From Bacteroidales bacterium (GTDB lineage: Bacteria; Bacteroidota; Bacteroidia; Bacteroidales; Bacteroidaceae): a DNA stretch of 38,199 nucleotides. The notes beneath the pieces are model-generated. The model searched no databases. It was not told the origin of the DNA and saw only the letters and a list, made by a program, of their open reading frames with translations. Positions 7,693 to 16,235 of this stretch are shown here, piece after piece. The stretch covers positions 1-38,199 of the forward strand of contig SFEP01000016.1 in NCBI GenBank assembly GCA_004557185.1, in the 5' to 3' direction. Within the stretch, counting starts at the first letter, position 1, and the number at the start of each line of letters is the position of its first letter. The position numbers were made by a program, and so were the translations under genes.

Positions 7693-7808
7693 TGCGTTGC
7701 CATGCCGGCATAACAACGTTGCCATGCCGGCATAACAACGTTGCCACGCCGGCATAACAACGTTGCCACGCCGGCATGATAACGTTGCCACGGGGCCGTG
7801 GCAACGCA
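7693..7808. repeat. Palindromic modular intergenic element, copy 1
   Basis: 116 bp bounded by a 10-bp terminal inverted repeat (TGCGTTGCCA at 7693-7702, TGGCAACGCA at 7799-7808). Inside, five 10-bp palindromic cores recur every 22 bp (ATGCCGGCAT twice, ACGCCGGCAT twice, ACGGGGCCGT last). They are joined by the 12-bp linker AACAACGTTGCC, which itself holds the palindrome AACGTT; the last linker is GATAACGTTGCC. It lies in the 538-bp gap 7456-7993, between the sprA 3' end and the HU-like gene start. The same architecture recurs at 26087 and 37993. Confidence 0.93.
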
Positions 7809-7907
7809 GTGTCCTTGCTTTCGTATCGGCAACTCGGCATGTACGGACGGGTTCACAGCATCTGCAGTTGGGGAAATTACATGCTGGGTGTGGGGGATAA
7901 TATAGAT

Positions 7908-7946
7908 GCAGGAGGCAAAAGCTCGAGATGAGCATTTGCCTCCTGC
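7908..7946 (-). terminator. Probable terminator of ruvA-sprA
   Basis: GCAGGAGGCAAA (7908-7919) pairs perfectly with 7935-7946. A second stem, GCTC/GAGC, sits inside the loop. The hairpin lies about 50 bp past the sprA stop. No T tract follows on the minus strand, so it may act as an mRNA 3' stabiliser rather than an efficient terminator. Confidence 0.6.
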
Positions 7947-7993
7947 GTGGTGTGTGGGCGGAGCGCGTGTGGCCGTGTGCGGCGGGGTAGGGG

Positions 7994-10900
7994 TTATCGG
8001 TTCAGACTGAACTTGAGACTGATGCCGAAGTCCTGCGTCACCGTGGGGTACGACGAGGTGGTGAGTAGCGGCTGCGAGCGCTGGCGGTCGTAGTAGGCCG
8101 TGAGGGTGAGCAGACGGCTGAGGGCGTAGTCGGCCGAGAAACTCGTCTGAATGGCCTTGTTGCCGCTTGTGGCCTGCGAGAGTTGCGTCAGTATGTCGCG
8201 GTTCAGCGCGCTCTGGTTACGGAAGGTGAAGTCGAGGCGCACGTTCAGGCTGTTGGCAAAGCCGCGGCTGTTCGTTTTCTGCTCGCCCGTAGCCTTGTTC
8301 TTGCCCTTCTGCTTCACGGTGCGCTTGGGGGTGAAGAGTTTGAGGTCGGCCACCTTGTAGCCCAGACCAATCACGTAGTCGTTGGAGCGCGTTTCGGTGA
8401 GTTGCTGCGAGGCCGTGCTGAGCGTGAGCACGCGGGTGCGGCGCACCTCCACCTTGGCCGTGATGTTGTTGAGGAAGGTCATGTCCACGCCGATGAGGGG
8501 CGAGAAGCTCTCGTTGATGCTCACGGTGCTCACGTCGTACATGCCGCTGGGAGTGGGTGCGCCCGTGGCCACATTGTTGATGAAACCGAGGCCGCCCATA
8601 TACTCCATCCACGAGGCAAAGGTGCTGTAGGAACCCACGGAGTAGACACTCTTGTAGGCGTGGTTGAGGGTGAAACTCTTGAACACCTTCTTCATTTTGG
8701 GCAGTTTGGCCAGACCTGCATACTGTATGGTCCAGTTGGGCAACATGCGCAGCAGCGAGGGGAAGATGTCGAGCGAGGAGCCTGCGCCTGCTGTGTAGGT
8801 GCTCAGGAAGGCGGGTATCATGACTTCGGGAGCGTAGGGGCTCACCGTGCCGTTGGCGGGGTCGAAGGGCTGGCCTGCCAGCATGGTGCCTGCGGGGTAG
8901 GTGGCGCCGGCATACATGGCCTCGATGCGCTGGCGGTAGGTTTCGAGCTTCGACACGAAGCGGCTGAAGGCGGCGCTCTTGTAGCCCTTGTCGGGGTTGC
9001 CGAGCTTTTCGAAAGCTGTTCCTATCGAGATGGTCGTCATCTGGAACGACCCCGTCTGCGTGGTGGGCATGCCGTTGAACATGTACTGCACACTCTTGGC
9101 ACAGGTGGAGGTGCGCGTGGCGTTGAGGTCAATCTTCACACCGGTGAAAGGCTCGAGCGTGGCGCGCAGCTGCCAACTCTCGTTCAGGTTGCTCGTGGCG
9201 GGGGTGGTGACGCTGTCGGCCATGAGCAGCCAGCCCTTGCGTGCGGCACGCTCAATGTAGCCGTCGTCGGTGAAGCCGAAGGCAAAGTCGAGGCCTGGCG
9301 CCAGCGAGCCGTTGCGGCCCTGGCCAAAGACGTCGCCCACGTTGGGCAGGAAGCCCGGCACGCTGAGGTTGTACTTGTTGCTGTAGTTCACACTCACGCT
9401 GCGCACCATCATCAGCACCCTCGAGGTTACTTGCAGTGCGCGATACCAGCCCTGCTCCTCGGTGCGGCGCTTGGGCGTGACGGTCACCTTGAGGCGGGCG
9501 GTGTCCTGCGAGAGAATGAGAATTTTGTTGTTGTCCACCACTTTGTAGCGCAGGGCGTAGCGCGAGCCGTCGGGGCGCAGGGCTGTTACCCTGAGGTTCT
9601 TGCTCTTCTGGTTGTGCTGCAGCACCTGTGTGGTGTCGGGTCGCAGTGTGATTTCTTTCTGGAAGTTCTTGGGCTCCTCCTTTTTCTTCTTCAAGTCAAC
9701 TTGGGCAAACTTCTTGTTCGCTTTTTTCAGGAAGGGCCAGTGGTTGTAGAGCGTTTCGAGGTTGATGCGTCCGTTGGCGCCAATGTTGCGTGAGTTGCTC
9801 ACGGTGTTGCCGTAGGTGCTGCCGTTGGCCAGTTCGGTGCCGCGTGCCCAGTTGTAGGTAGCGTTGTAGGTGGCATCGAGGGTGATCCAGTCGAAGAGGG
9901 GCAGCTTGTTGAGGGGCAGTTTCCACGACAGGTCGAAGTTCTGCTGGTAGGAGAGCGGGCGTCCCAGTTGCTTGATGCTGTGCCACACGGAGTCCTTCCA
10001 GGCCTTGTAGCGGTCGGGATAGAGGTCCTTGTTGACGGCCGTGTAGGGCTGCTCAATTTCGGCATTCGTGCCCGAGGAGAAGTTGGCGTGGAGCGCCTTG
10101 GTGAGGTCCCAGCGCAACTGGAAGGAGCGGTTCCACAGAAAGTCGCTCGACCACGTGAGGGGCAGGTTGCTGCCCGAGAGGTTCTCCATGTCGCGTTCCT
10201 GGAACTCGTAGTAGGAGCGTGTAATGTCGGAGTTGAAACCAATGTTCTGCGGGGCGTAGTTGAAGCTCTGGTCCTTGAGAATTTTGAACCACTTCGACTT
10301 GCGCTTCGACTTTTTGAACGGTTCGAAGGGCTTGAAGCCTGTGGTGTAGTTGTAGTTGAAGTTCCACTTCCAGTTGTCGTTGCGCTCCCAGGCTGTGGTT
10401 TCGCCCGTGGTGTAGCGTGCGCTGTGGGCATAGCCGAAGGTGAAGTTGGCGGGGTCGTAAGGCATGGGCATGCGCTTGGTGGCGATGTTGAAGCGTACGC
10501 CTGTGAGACTGAAGTTTTTGCTCGTCACCACCTTTTCGGCAATGTGTCGCAGCGAGTCGCGCTCTTTGTCGGTGGCCAGGGCGTCGAGGGCGTCGCTCAG
10601 TTCCATGTCGGTGTCGAGGGGGTTGTAGCGCGGTGAGGTGCGCTGCTTGGAGTAGGCGTAGTAGACGGGTGCGTTGAGTTTCACCTTTTCGGGCAGGAGT
10701 TTGCCGCCTTGCAGGTTGGTGGTGACGGCATATTCGTAGAGGTTGTCCTGGCGGCGCTGGCTTACGCTCTCCTCGAGGCCGCCGAAGCCGTCGGTCTCGA
10801 TGTGGCCTGTGAAGTTGACGCTGGCCAGGTCGGAGAGCTGCACGTTGAGCTGCGTGCGGGCTGCCCAACCGCCGTTGTTGGCAAACTCCTGTAGGCGGAG

Positions 10901-13900
10901 CTCGTTGGCCCACACCTCGACGTGCTGCACTTCACGCGAATTGTTGCGCACGCCAATCATGATGGTGCGCACGGTGCCCAGCGAGGGGTTACCCATGACG
11001 GTGACCTTGTTGGCGGGGCAGTTGGCGTCGTACTCGGAGAAGGGCTTGGTGTAGGAGGCTACGCCCATCGCCTTCTGCTTGTTGCGGTTCTGCTTGGTAC
11101 GGGTGAAGAGGTCGAGGTCGATGTCGATGAGGTTGTCGGTGGGCCATACCTGGCGTGCGCCGTTTTCGCTGTTGGCGTATTGCCCCTCGGGTGTGACGGT
11201 GAGGGGTATTTCGTATTCGTAGTAGTTGTTCTTATAGTCAGAGCCCACACGCAGGAAGAGCGAGGTCTGTCCGTTTTCCACCGCCTTTTCGCCCGCCAGC
11301 GAGTTGGCGTGGGTGAAGAGTTGCAGGTGCTTGTAGCGGCGCAGGTCGAGGTTGGTGTTCTTGTAGGCAGCGCGTGCATCGCCTGAGGCAAGGTTCTTCA
11401 CCACCATCGAGAGCGACTGCTCGTCGTTCTGCAATATCTGGCTCTGTCCGGGGTCCTGCACGCGGCTGATGCCGGGTGGTATGACGTAGTTGACGGGCTG
11501 TTTTTCGTTGTTCTCCTCAAAGCTCACGGCACCCATTTCGAGCGTGCCGCTCACGTCGGGCGCGGCTCCTTGGTAGAGGCTCTGCTCGTAGGCCCGCCAC
11601 TCGCCGTGCACGAGGTTGAAGGTGGCAAGGCGCAGCACCACGGGGCGCTCGAAGCCTGTGAGGAAGACGCGCATGAAGCGGATGGAGGCGAAGTCGTTGA
11701 TGTTGCCCTGCTTGCTCTCGTATTGGTCCACGGGTATGCGGAAGAGGTACCAGGTGTATTCGTTGGTTTCGCCGTCGCGCGTCTTCTGCACCGACACGCG
11801 CTTGTCGGTGATGTAGTTGCGTCCCACCTGCATGTCGTCGGGCGAGATGCGCACACGGTACTGGTAGTATTTCTCGTACTCGTTGAGCGTGAAGTCCTGG
11901 TTGATGTCTTCCACGTCGGGCGTGGTTTTATAGGCGGTGCTGTAGGACTCGGGCGAGTTGTCGGTGTCGACGGAGTTGCCGTTGGGGTTGTTGATGTATT
12001 TGTAACGGTCGAGAATGCTGCGCTGCTCGCGGTCGTAGTCTGAGCCGCGGAAGTAGTGGTACTTGTCGGCCGAGGGGGCAGCGGCTATGCTGTCGTAGAC
12101 TTCTTGGCGCACGATGGCCTTTATATTATTAAGGAACTCGGCGTAGGCGGGGTAGGTGCGTTCCTGTTCGCTGGTGAGTCCGTTGAAGCCCACGTCCTGC
12201 TTGGAGCGTGAGCCGCTGGCCGTGTTGAAGGCGTAGGTCACGGTGTTCTGCGTGGGCACACGTCCCCAAATGGTCTCGACGTACTGCGTGGGGTCGTCGT
12301 CGACGGGCAGTCCGCTCTCGTAGAACTTGCGGCCGTCCTTGAGCACGTCCTCGCTTATTTCGCCCAGGTTGAAGTAGAGGTCGCCCTCGAAGGTGTAGCC
12401 GTCGCGGCGCGCCTTGATGAAGGGGTCGAGCATCCAGAACTCAATGTATTCAATGTTGGAAGCCTCGAAGTCGGAGGCATCGAGCTTTCGCATCATGCCG
12501 CCCCAGCGCTTCTTGGGGTTGAGCAGGTGGCCGTTGGCATCGAGGGCGGGGTCGAGGTTGTAGGGGCCGCGCTCGTTGGGGTAGTAGGCGAGGTTGAGCA
12601 CGGGTAGCGTGTTGCTCTCCTGCATGTTGATGCTCTTGTTGGGGAAGAGTTCGCTCTTGTATATTTCACGCACGTCGGGGTCGGAGAGCTGCTTGAGGTC
12701 GCCCTTGATGTGGCCCGGGGTGAGGGCTGAGGAGCGGCGCGTGAAGAGCGGGTCGATGGTGTACCAGGCCAGCAGGGCACGGTTGTAGCCATAGCGCACA
12801 TCGCCTGAGAGGGTCGCCTCGGGGAACATGGAGGGCACGCTGCTGAGGTTCCACTCCTGCGGCGTGGAGATGTCGATTTCGCCCTTCGTGTTCTCGAAGT
12901 CGTCGATGTAGGAGGCGTTGCCTTGCGAGCCCTTGTTCTTGCCTGCAATGAGTTGCGCGAACTCCGCCGTGAAGTCGATGCTTGAGGGCGCAGAGCAGTG
13001 GATGAGTGGCAGCTTGTCTAACCAGTCGGTGAGGCGCTGGCTCTGCTTTTTCCAAGCCACACGCATGCCCCAGATGGTGTTGTTCAGCGGTTCGCTGCCC
13101 ATCGCCACCTTCGTGGTGAGCGGTTTTTCGCCCAGATGCATGAAGGTACCGCCTATCTGGAAGTTCTTTGAGAAGTCGTACTGCCAGTCGAGGCCGAACA
13201 TCGTTTTGCGCTGCATGCCGTAGTCGGTGTTGCTCTCGAGGCTGACGTTGATGGGTGTGCCGGCGTCGAGCAGACTCTTGTTGAGCACCTTGACCACGCC
13301 GCTGTAGTAGTCGACGGTGTAGTCGGAGCCCTCGCTAAGCGTCTGGCCGCCCGCCGTGACCACCACCGAGCCGCGCGGAATGTTGAGCGCGCCGAGCTGA
13401 ATTTCGTCGTTTCGGGTGGCCTTGTATTGGCCCGTAATCATGTATTTGTTCTTCTCGGCCAATTGGCGCGCCACGGTGCGGGTGGAGTCGTAGAGTTCCT
13501 GGAACACGTAGTTGCGCGCCACGTTGTCGTTGCCGATGGCGGCGGCCAGGTCGCGGCCGAAGGGTTCGACTACGGGGAAATAGATGCGGCCCGACTGGGC
13601 GTCGATGGTGTAGCCCTCTACAAAGTCGAAGATGCCGTTGCTGCCTATCTTGTTGTTGTTGTCGAGGCGGTCGAGGCCCAGAAGGGCGATGATTTTCTTG
13701 TCCTTCACGCCAGGCTCTGGCAGGTAGCTGAGGTAAACGCCCGAGGTGTCGCTGAGCAGCTTCACGTCGAGTTTGAAGTTGTCGCGCTGCACCGAGGTGG
13801 CCCCCAGCGCGTACACGTTTTTCATCATCAGGTGCCAGTTGCCCATCTGCGGGGTGCTGGCCGTGCCGCGCAGCGATTTTACCAAGAGCGTCTCCTTGTT

Positions 13901-15382
13901 GTTGGGACGGTCGGTGGCGAATTCGCCCACCTGATACGTCACGCCGCGGTAGGTGTATTCGTAAGCCACACCCAGCACCTGGTCAGTCTGCAACGACGTT
14001 TTGAGCGATACGTAGCCTAATGCCTGGTTGAGCGAGTACTCCGAGGAGTTCAGACGGCGGGCCGACTCCAACTTTTCATAGTCGCGGCCGCCCACCAGCC
14101 CCGCTGCGTCGAGCGTCTGCGTGGCTTGTGCCATGTCGCGGGCACCGGGCAGATACGTATTGATATAGGAGTAGGCCGTGTTGGCGGCATTGCTGGGGTT
14201 GACGTCGGCTCCCGGCTGCCACAGGCCGTTGTGTAGACTGTCGTGCTCGGCCAGGTCGGTTAGGGCAATGATGTGGCGGGTGTCGGTGGTGGCGCCCGTC
14301 TTGTTGGTCACCCAAATCTCAATGCGGTTGATGGTGATGCCCGAGGCGATGGTGGGCAACTGCTTCATGCACTCGTTGTAGCGGTTGCGGAAGAAGTAGG
14401 CCAGGAAGAAGTGGCGGTTCTCGTCGTAGGCATCGGCCGAGAACTCAAAGGGGGTGAGCTGTACGCCGCCGCTCGAACTTACGCTCTGTGCGCTCGACTT
14501 CTTTTGCGAAATGACGGTGCTCAGTTTCAGTTTGCCAAATTGCAGGTCGGCACGCACGCCGAAGAGCGAGTTGGAGCCACGAATGAGGCTCGACGACGTG
14601 GGCATCGTTACGTTGCCCGCCTCGAGCAGTTTGATGATTTCATCCTCCTTGCCCTCGTAACGCAGTTTGAGGTTCTGCGAGTCAAAGTCGAAGGTGGCCT
14701 CACTGTTGTAGTTGAAGTCCATGTTTACCTTATCGCCCACCTTACCGTTCAGACTAAGGTTGATTTTCTCGTCGAAGTCGAAGCCGAATACTTTGCGGTT
14801 GCGTTCGGAGAGCGAAGGGTTGTCGGTGAAGCGCATGTTGGCACCTATTTTCAGTTCGGCGCTACCTTGCGTCTTGATGCGCACGCCGCCAGGACCGAAC
14901 ACCTTGTTGAGCGGTCCGAGGTCGAAGTGCATGTCGGTAAAGTCGAATTTATCCTTCCCCTTTTCCTTGAAGGCTTGCGCATTCTTTTGGCGATACCACG
15001 TGCTGCGGGCGCGCTTCTCCATCCAGCGGGCGTACTCGTCGGCGGTGAGGTGAAAGGGCGCTTCGAGGAAGTCGTCGCCCAGTCGCGTGCCGAAGTAATA
15101 GGTGCCTGTGGCTTCGTCGAACACCGCCTCGTCCTTGAGGTTCTCGGGGTTTTTCAGGTCGATGGGGCCGCGTGCCGTGTCGGCCGCCGTGCGCACCACG
15201 GTGGGCTTTACGCGGAAGCGGCTGCTGTCGGGCGGGGCAGCAGTTGCTTGGGAAACTGGCGTAGGAGCCGCCTCCTCACCGCGCGGGGCTTGATGCGAAC
15301 CGTGGGCAAGGGGCATGACGGCGGCGTGTGCTGCCCAGATGGCAGCCAGAGCCAGTAATAATATATAAAGGTATCTGCGCAA
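7994..15382 (-). CDS. sprA: SprA/Sov, T9SS outer-membrane translocon
   Basis: A 2462-residue protein of the SprA (Porphyromonas gingivalis Sov) family. From family knowledge it forms the giant beta-barrel channel through which type IX secretion cargo crosses the outer membrane. Seen: signal peptide MRRYLYILLLALAAIWAAHA, the conserved N-terminal block (FDFDEKINLSLNGKVGDKVN, then NMDFNYNSEATFDFDSQNLK), the mid-protein GSQGNASYIDDFENTKGEID motif, and a C-terminus of amphipathic strands ending DFGISLKFSLNR. The length is typical. The start is a TTG at 15382: no in-frame ATG or GTG lies between the upstream stop (15461-15463) and the signal peptide. It begins 67 bp after ruvA and is probably co-transcribed with it. 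The endonuclease at 24126 is a likely substrate. Confidence 0.96.
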   Translation of the reverse strand: MRRYLYILLLALAAIWAAHAAVMPLAHGSHQAPRGEEAAPTPVSQATAAPPDSSRFRVKPTVVRTAADTARGPIDLKNPENLKDEAVFDEATGTYYFGTRLGDDFLEAPFHLTADEYARWMEKRARSTWYRQKNAQAFKEKGKDKFDFTDMHFDLGPLNKVFGPGGVRIKTQGSAELKIGANMRFTDNPSLSERNRKVFGFDFDEKINLSLNGKVGDKVNMDFNYNSEATFDFDSQNLKLRYEGKEDEIIKLLEAGNVTMPTSSSLIRGSNSLFGVRADLQFGKLKLSTVISQKKSSAQSVSSSGGVQLTPFEFSADAYDENRHFFLAYFFRNRYNECMKQLPTIASGITINRIEIWVTNKTGATTDTRHIIALTDLAEHDSLHNGLWQPGADVNPSNAANTAYSYINTYLPGARDMAQATQTLDAAGLVGGRDYEKLESARRLNSSEYSLNQALGYVSLKTSLQTDQVLGVAYEYTYRGVTYQVGEFATDRPNNKETLLVKSLRGTASTPQMGNWHLMMKNVYALGATSVQRDNFKLDVKLLSDTSGVYLSYLPEPGVKDKKIIALLGLDRLDNNNKIGSNGIFDFVEGYTIDAQSGRIYFPVVEPFGRDLAAAIGNDNVARNYVFQELYDSTRTVARQLAEKNKYMITGQYKATRNDEIQLGALNIPRGSVVVTAGGQTLSEGSDYTVDYYSGVVKVLNKSLLDAGTPINVSLESNTDYGMQRKTMFGLDWQYDFSKNFQIGGTFMHLGEKPLTTKVAMGSEPLNNTIWGMRVAWKKQSQRLTDWLDKLPLIHCSAPSSIDFTAEFAQLIAGKNKGSQGNASYIDDFENTKGEIDISTPQEWNLSSVPSMFPEATLSGDVRYGYNRALLAWYTIDPLFTRRSSALTPGHIKGDLKQLSDPDVREIYKSELFPNKSINMQESNTLPVLNLAYYPNERGPYNLDPALDANGHLLNPKKRWGGMMRKLDASDFEASNIEYIEFWMLDPFIKARRDGYTFEGDLYFNLGEISEDVLKDGRKFYESGLPVDDDPTQYVETIWGRVPTQNTVTYAFNTASGSRSKQDVGFNGLTSEQERTYPAYAEFLNNIKAIVRQEVYDSIAAAPSADKYHYFRGSDYDREQRSILDRYKYINNPNGNSVDTDNSPESYSTAYKTTPDVEDINQDFTLNEYEKYYQYRVRISPDDMQVGRNYITDKRVSVQKTRDGETNEYTWYLFRIPVDQYESKQGNINDFASIRFMRVFLTGFERPVVLRLATFNLVHGEWRAYEQSLYQGAAPDVSGTLEMGAVSFEENNEKQPVNYVIPPGISRVQDPGQSQILQNDEQSLSMVVKNLASGDARAAYKNTNLDLRRYKHLQLFTHANSLAGEKAVENGQTSLFLRVGSDYKNNYYEYEIPLTVTPEGQYANSENGARQVWPTDNLIDIDLDLFTRTKQNRNKQKAMGVASYTKPFSEYDANCPANKVTVMGNPSLGTVRTIMIGVRNNSREVQHVEVWANELRLQEFANNGGWAARTQLNVQLSDLASVNFTGHIETDGFGGLEESVSQRRQDNLYEYAVTTNLQGGKLLPEKVKLNAPVYYAYSKQRTSPRYNPLDTDMELSDALDALATDKERDSLRHIAEKVVTSKNFSLTGVRFNIATKRMPMPYDPANFTFGYAHSARYTTGETTAWERNDNWKWNFNYNYTTGFKPFEPFKKSKRKSKWFKILKDQSFNYAPQNIGFNSDITRSYYEFQERDMENLSGSNLPLTWSSDFLWNRSFQLRWDLTKALHANFSSGTNAEIEQPYTAVNKDLYPDRYKAWKDSVWHSIKQLGRPLSYQQNFDLSWKLPLNKLPLFDWITLDATYNATYNWARGTELANGSTYGNTVSNSRNIGANGRINLETLYNHWPFLKKANKKFAQVDLKKKKEEPKNFQKEITLRPDTTQVLQHNQKSKNLRVTALRPDGSRYALRYKVVDNNKILILSQDTARLKVTVTPKRRTEEQGWYRALQVTSRVLMMVRSVSVNYSNKYNLSVPGFLPNVGDVFGQGRNGSLAPGLDFAFGFTDDGYIERAARKGWLLMADSVTTPATSNLNESWQLRATLEPFTGVKIDLNATRTSTCAKSVQYMFNGMPTTQTGSFQMTTISIGTAFEKLGNPDKGYKSAAFSRFVSKLETYRQRIEAMYAGATYPAGTMLAGQPFDPANGTVSPYAPEVMIPAFLSTYTAGAGSSLDIFPSLLRMLPNWTIQYAGLAKLPKMKKVFKSFTLNHAYKSVYSVGSYSTFASWMEYMGGLGFINNVATGAPTPSGMYDVSTVSINESFSPLIGVDMTFLNNITAKVEVRRTRVLTLSTASQQLTETRSNDYVIGLGYKVADLKLFTPKRTVKQKGKNKATGEQKTNSRGFANSLNVRLDFTFRNQSALNRDILTQLSQATSGNKAIQTSFSADYALSRLLTLTAYYDRQRSQPLLTTSSYPTVTQDFGISLKFSLNR

Positions 15383-15449
15383 GGTGTAGGTGAAAGTCTG
15401 GTTAAGCGAGCGTGTGTGGGGGCCGGAGGTGGATGGCGTACGGTAAGCG

Positions 15450-16055
15450 TCAAAGCATTTTCAGAGCCTGCTTGATGATGCCCTCGACGGCTGTGTCGGG
15501 CTGCTGCTTGATGATGTCGAGCACCACCTTCTGCGCCGCAGCGGGCGGGAAGCCTAACACGCTGAGCGCCTGCACTGCCTCGTCGGCCAGCGCGCGGTGG
15601 GCGGCGTCGACGGTGCTGCCGCCTGTGGCCGCCGTGCCTCCCGCGGCCTCGGTGATGATGCTAATCTTGTCCTTCAAGTCGAGCAGGATACGGGCAGCGG
15701 CTTTGGGGCCGATACCCTTCACGCTCTTGAGGGCGCGCACATCGTCGGTCTGCACAATGCGGCTGAGGTCGGCAGGCGTGAAGGCCGACAGCACCATGCG
15801 TGCCGTGGCGCCGCCCACACCGCTCACGCCGAGCAGGAGCACAAAGATGTCGCGCTCCTGACGAGTGCTGAAGCCATAGAGTTGGTAGGCATCCTCACGA
15901 ATGCTCTCGTACACATAAAGGCGTGCCTCAGCCTTGCCTTGCACGGCGGAGTAAGTGTTGAGGGAAATGAGCAGCGCATAGCCTACGCCGTGCGCCTCGA
16001 TAACTGCTTGCGTGGGAGTGAGTTCTGCCACCGTGCCACGGATATATTCAATCAT
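15450..16055 (-). CDS. ruvA: Holliday junction branch migration protein RuvA
   Basis: A 201-residue RuvA that binds four-way junctions and loads the RuvB motor during recombination repair. Seen: the N-terminal OB-fold MIEYIRGTVAELTPTQAVIE...GVGYALLISL; helix-hairpin-helix motifs, with VSGVGGATARMVLSAF and VKGIGPKAAARILLDLKDKI; and the C-terminal RuvB-binding domain (EAVQALSVLGFPPAAAQKVV). The frame is open to 16178, but MIEYIRG at 16055 is the family start. As in many Bacteroidales (from memory) sprA follows directly. I see no clear TAnnTTTG box between 16056 and 16235. Confidence 0.96.
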   Translation of the reverse strand: MIEYIRGTVAELTPTQAVIEAHGVGYALLISLNTYSAVQGKAEARLYVYESIREDAYQLYGFSTRQERDIFVLLLGVSGVGGATARMVLSAFTPADLSRIVQTDDVRALKSVKGIGPKAAARILLDLKDKISIITEAAGGTAATGGSTVDAAHRALADEAVQALSVLGFPPAAAQKVVLDIIKQQPDTAVEGIIKQALKML

Positions 16056-16151
16056 GAGTGAGGGTCGGGTTGGGGTGAAACTTATAGAACGGTCCTTTCC
16101 TGTTAACGCGTTTGTGCAGCCTTTATTGCCCTTGGCATGCACAAACGGAGC

Positions 16152-16197
16152 AAAAACGCCCGCCTTGGCGCTCCGCAAGGGGCTGGCCAGAGGCGGG
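16152..16197 (-). terminator. Terminator of the TPR gene
   Basis: On the minus strand CCCGCCT-type arms (16191-16197 with 16159-16165) enclose a G/C-rich loop with further TGGC/GCCA pairing. CG and then TTTTT (16152-16156) follow. It lies between the TPR gene and ruvA, suggesting the two are separate units. Confidence 0.6.
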
Positions 16198-16235
16198 TGA
16201 GAGGGTGTAAAAGGTCAGCGCCGAGCTGCGGCTAC

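Noticed and set aside
7693..7808. CRISPR array
   Set aside because: There are no unique spacers: both the 10-bp cores and the 12-bp linkers are repeated, and no cas gene is present.
7500..7935. Short peptides of the MPAWQRCYAGVATLL type over copy 1 (similar at 25981-26384 and 38000-38116)
   Set aside because: The 22-bp spacing cycles through all frames and yields these peptides mechanically. There is no start context or conservation, so I treat them as artefacts of the repeat.
8183..9793. Long plus-strand frame inside sprA (and a second at 14273-15358)
   Set aside because: Both are antisense to sprA, with His/Gly/Val-rich composition and no recognisable domain.
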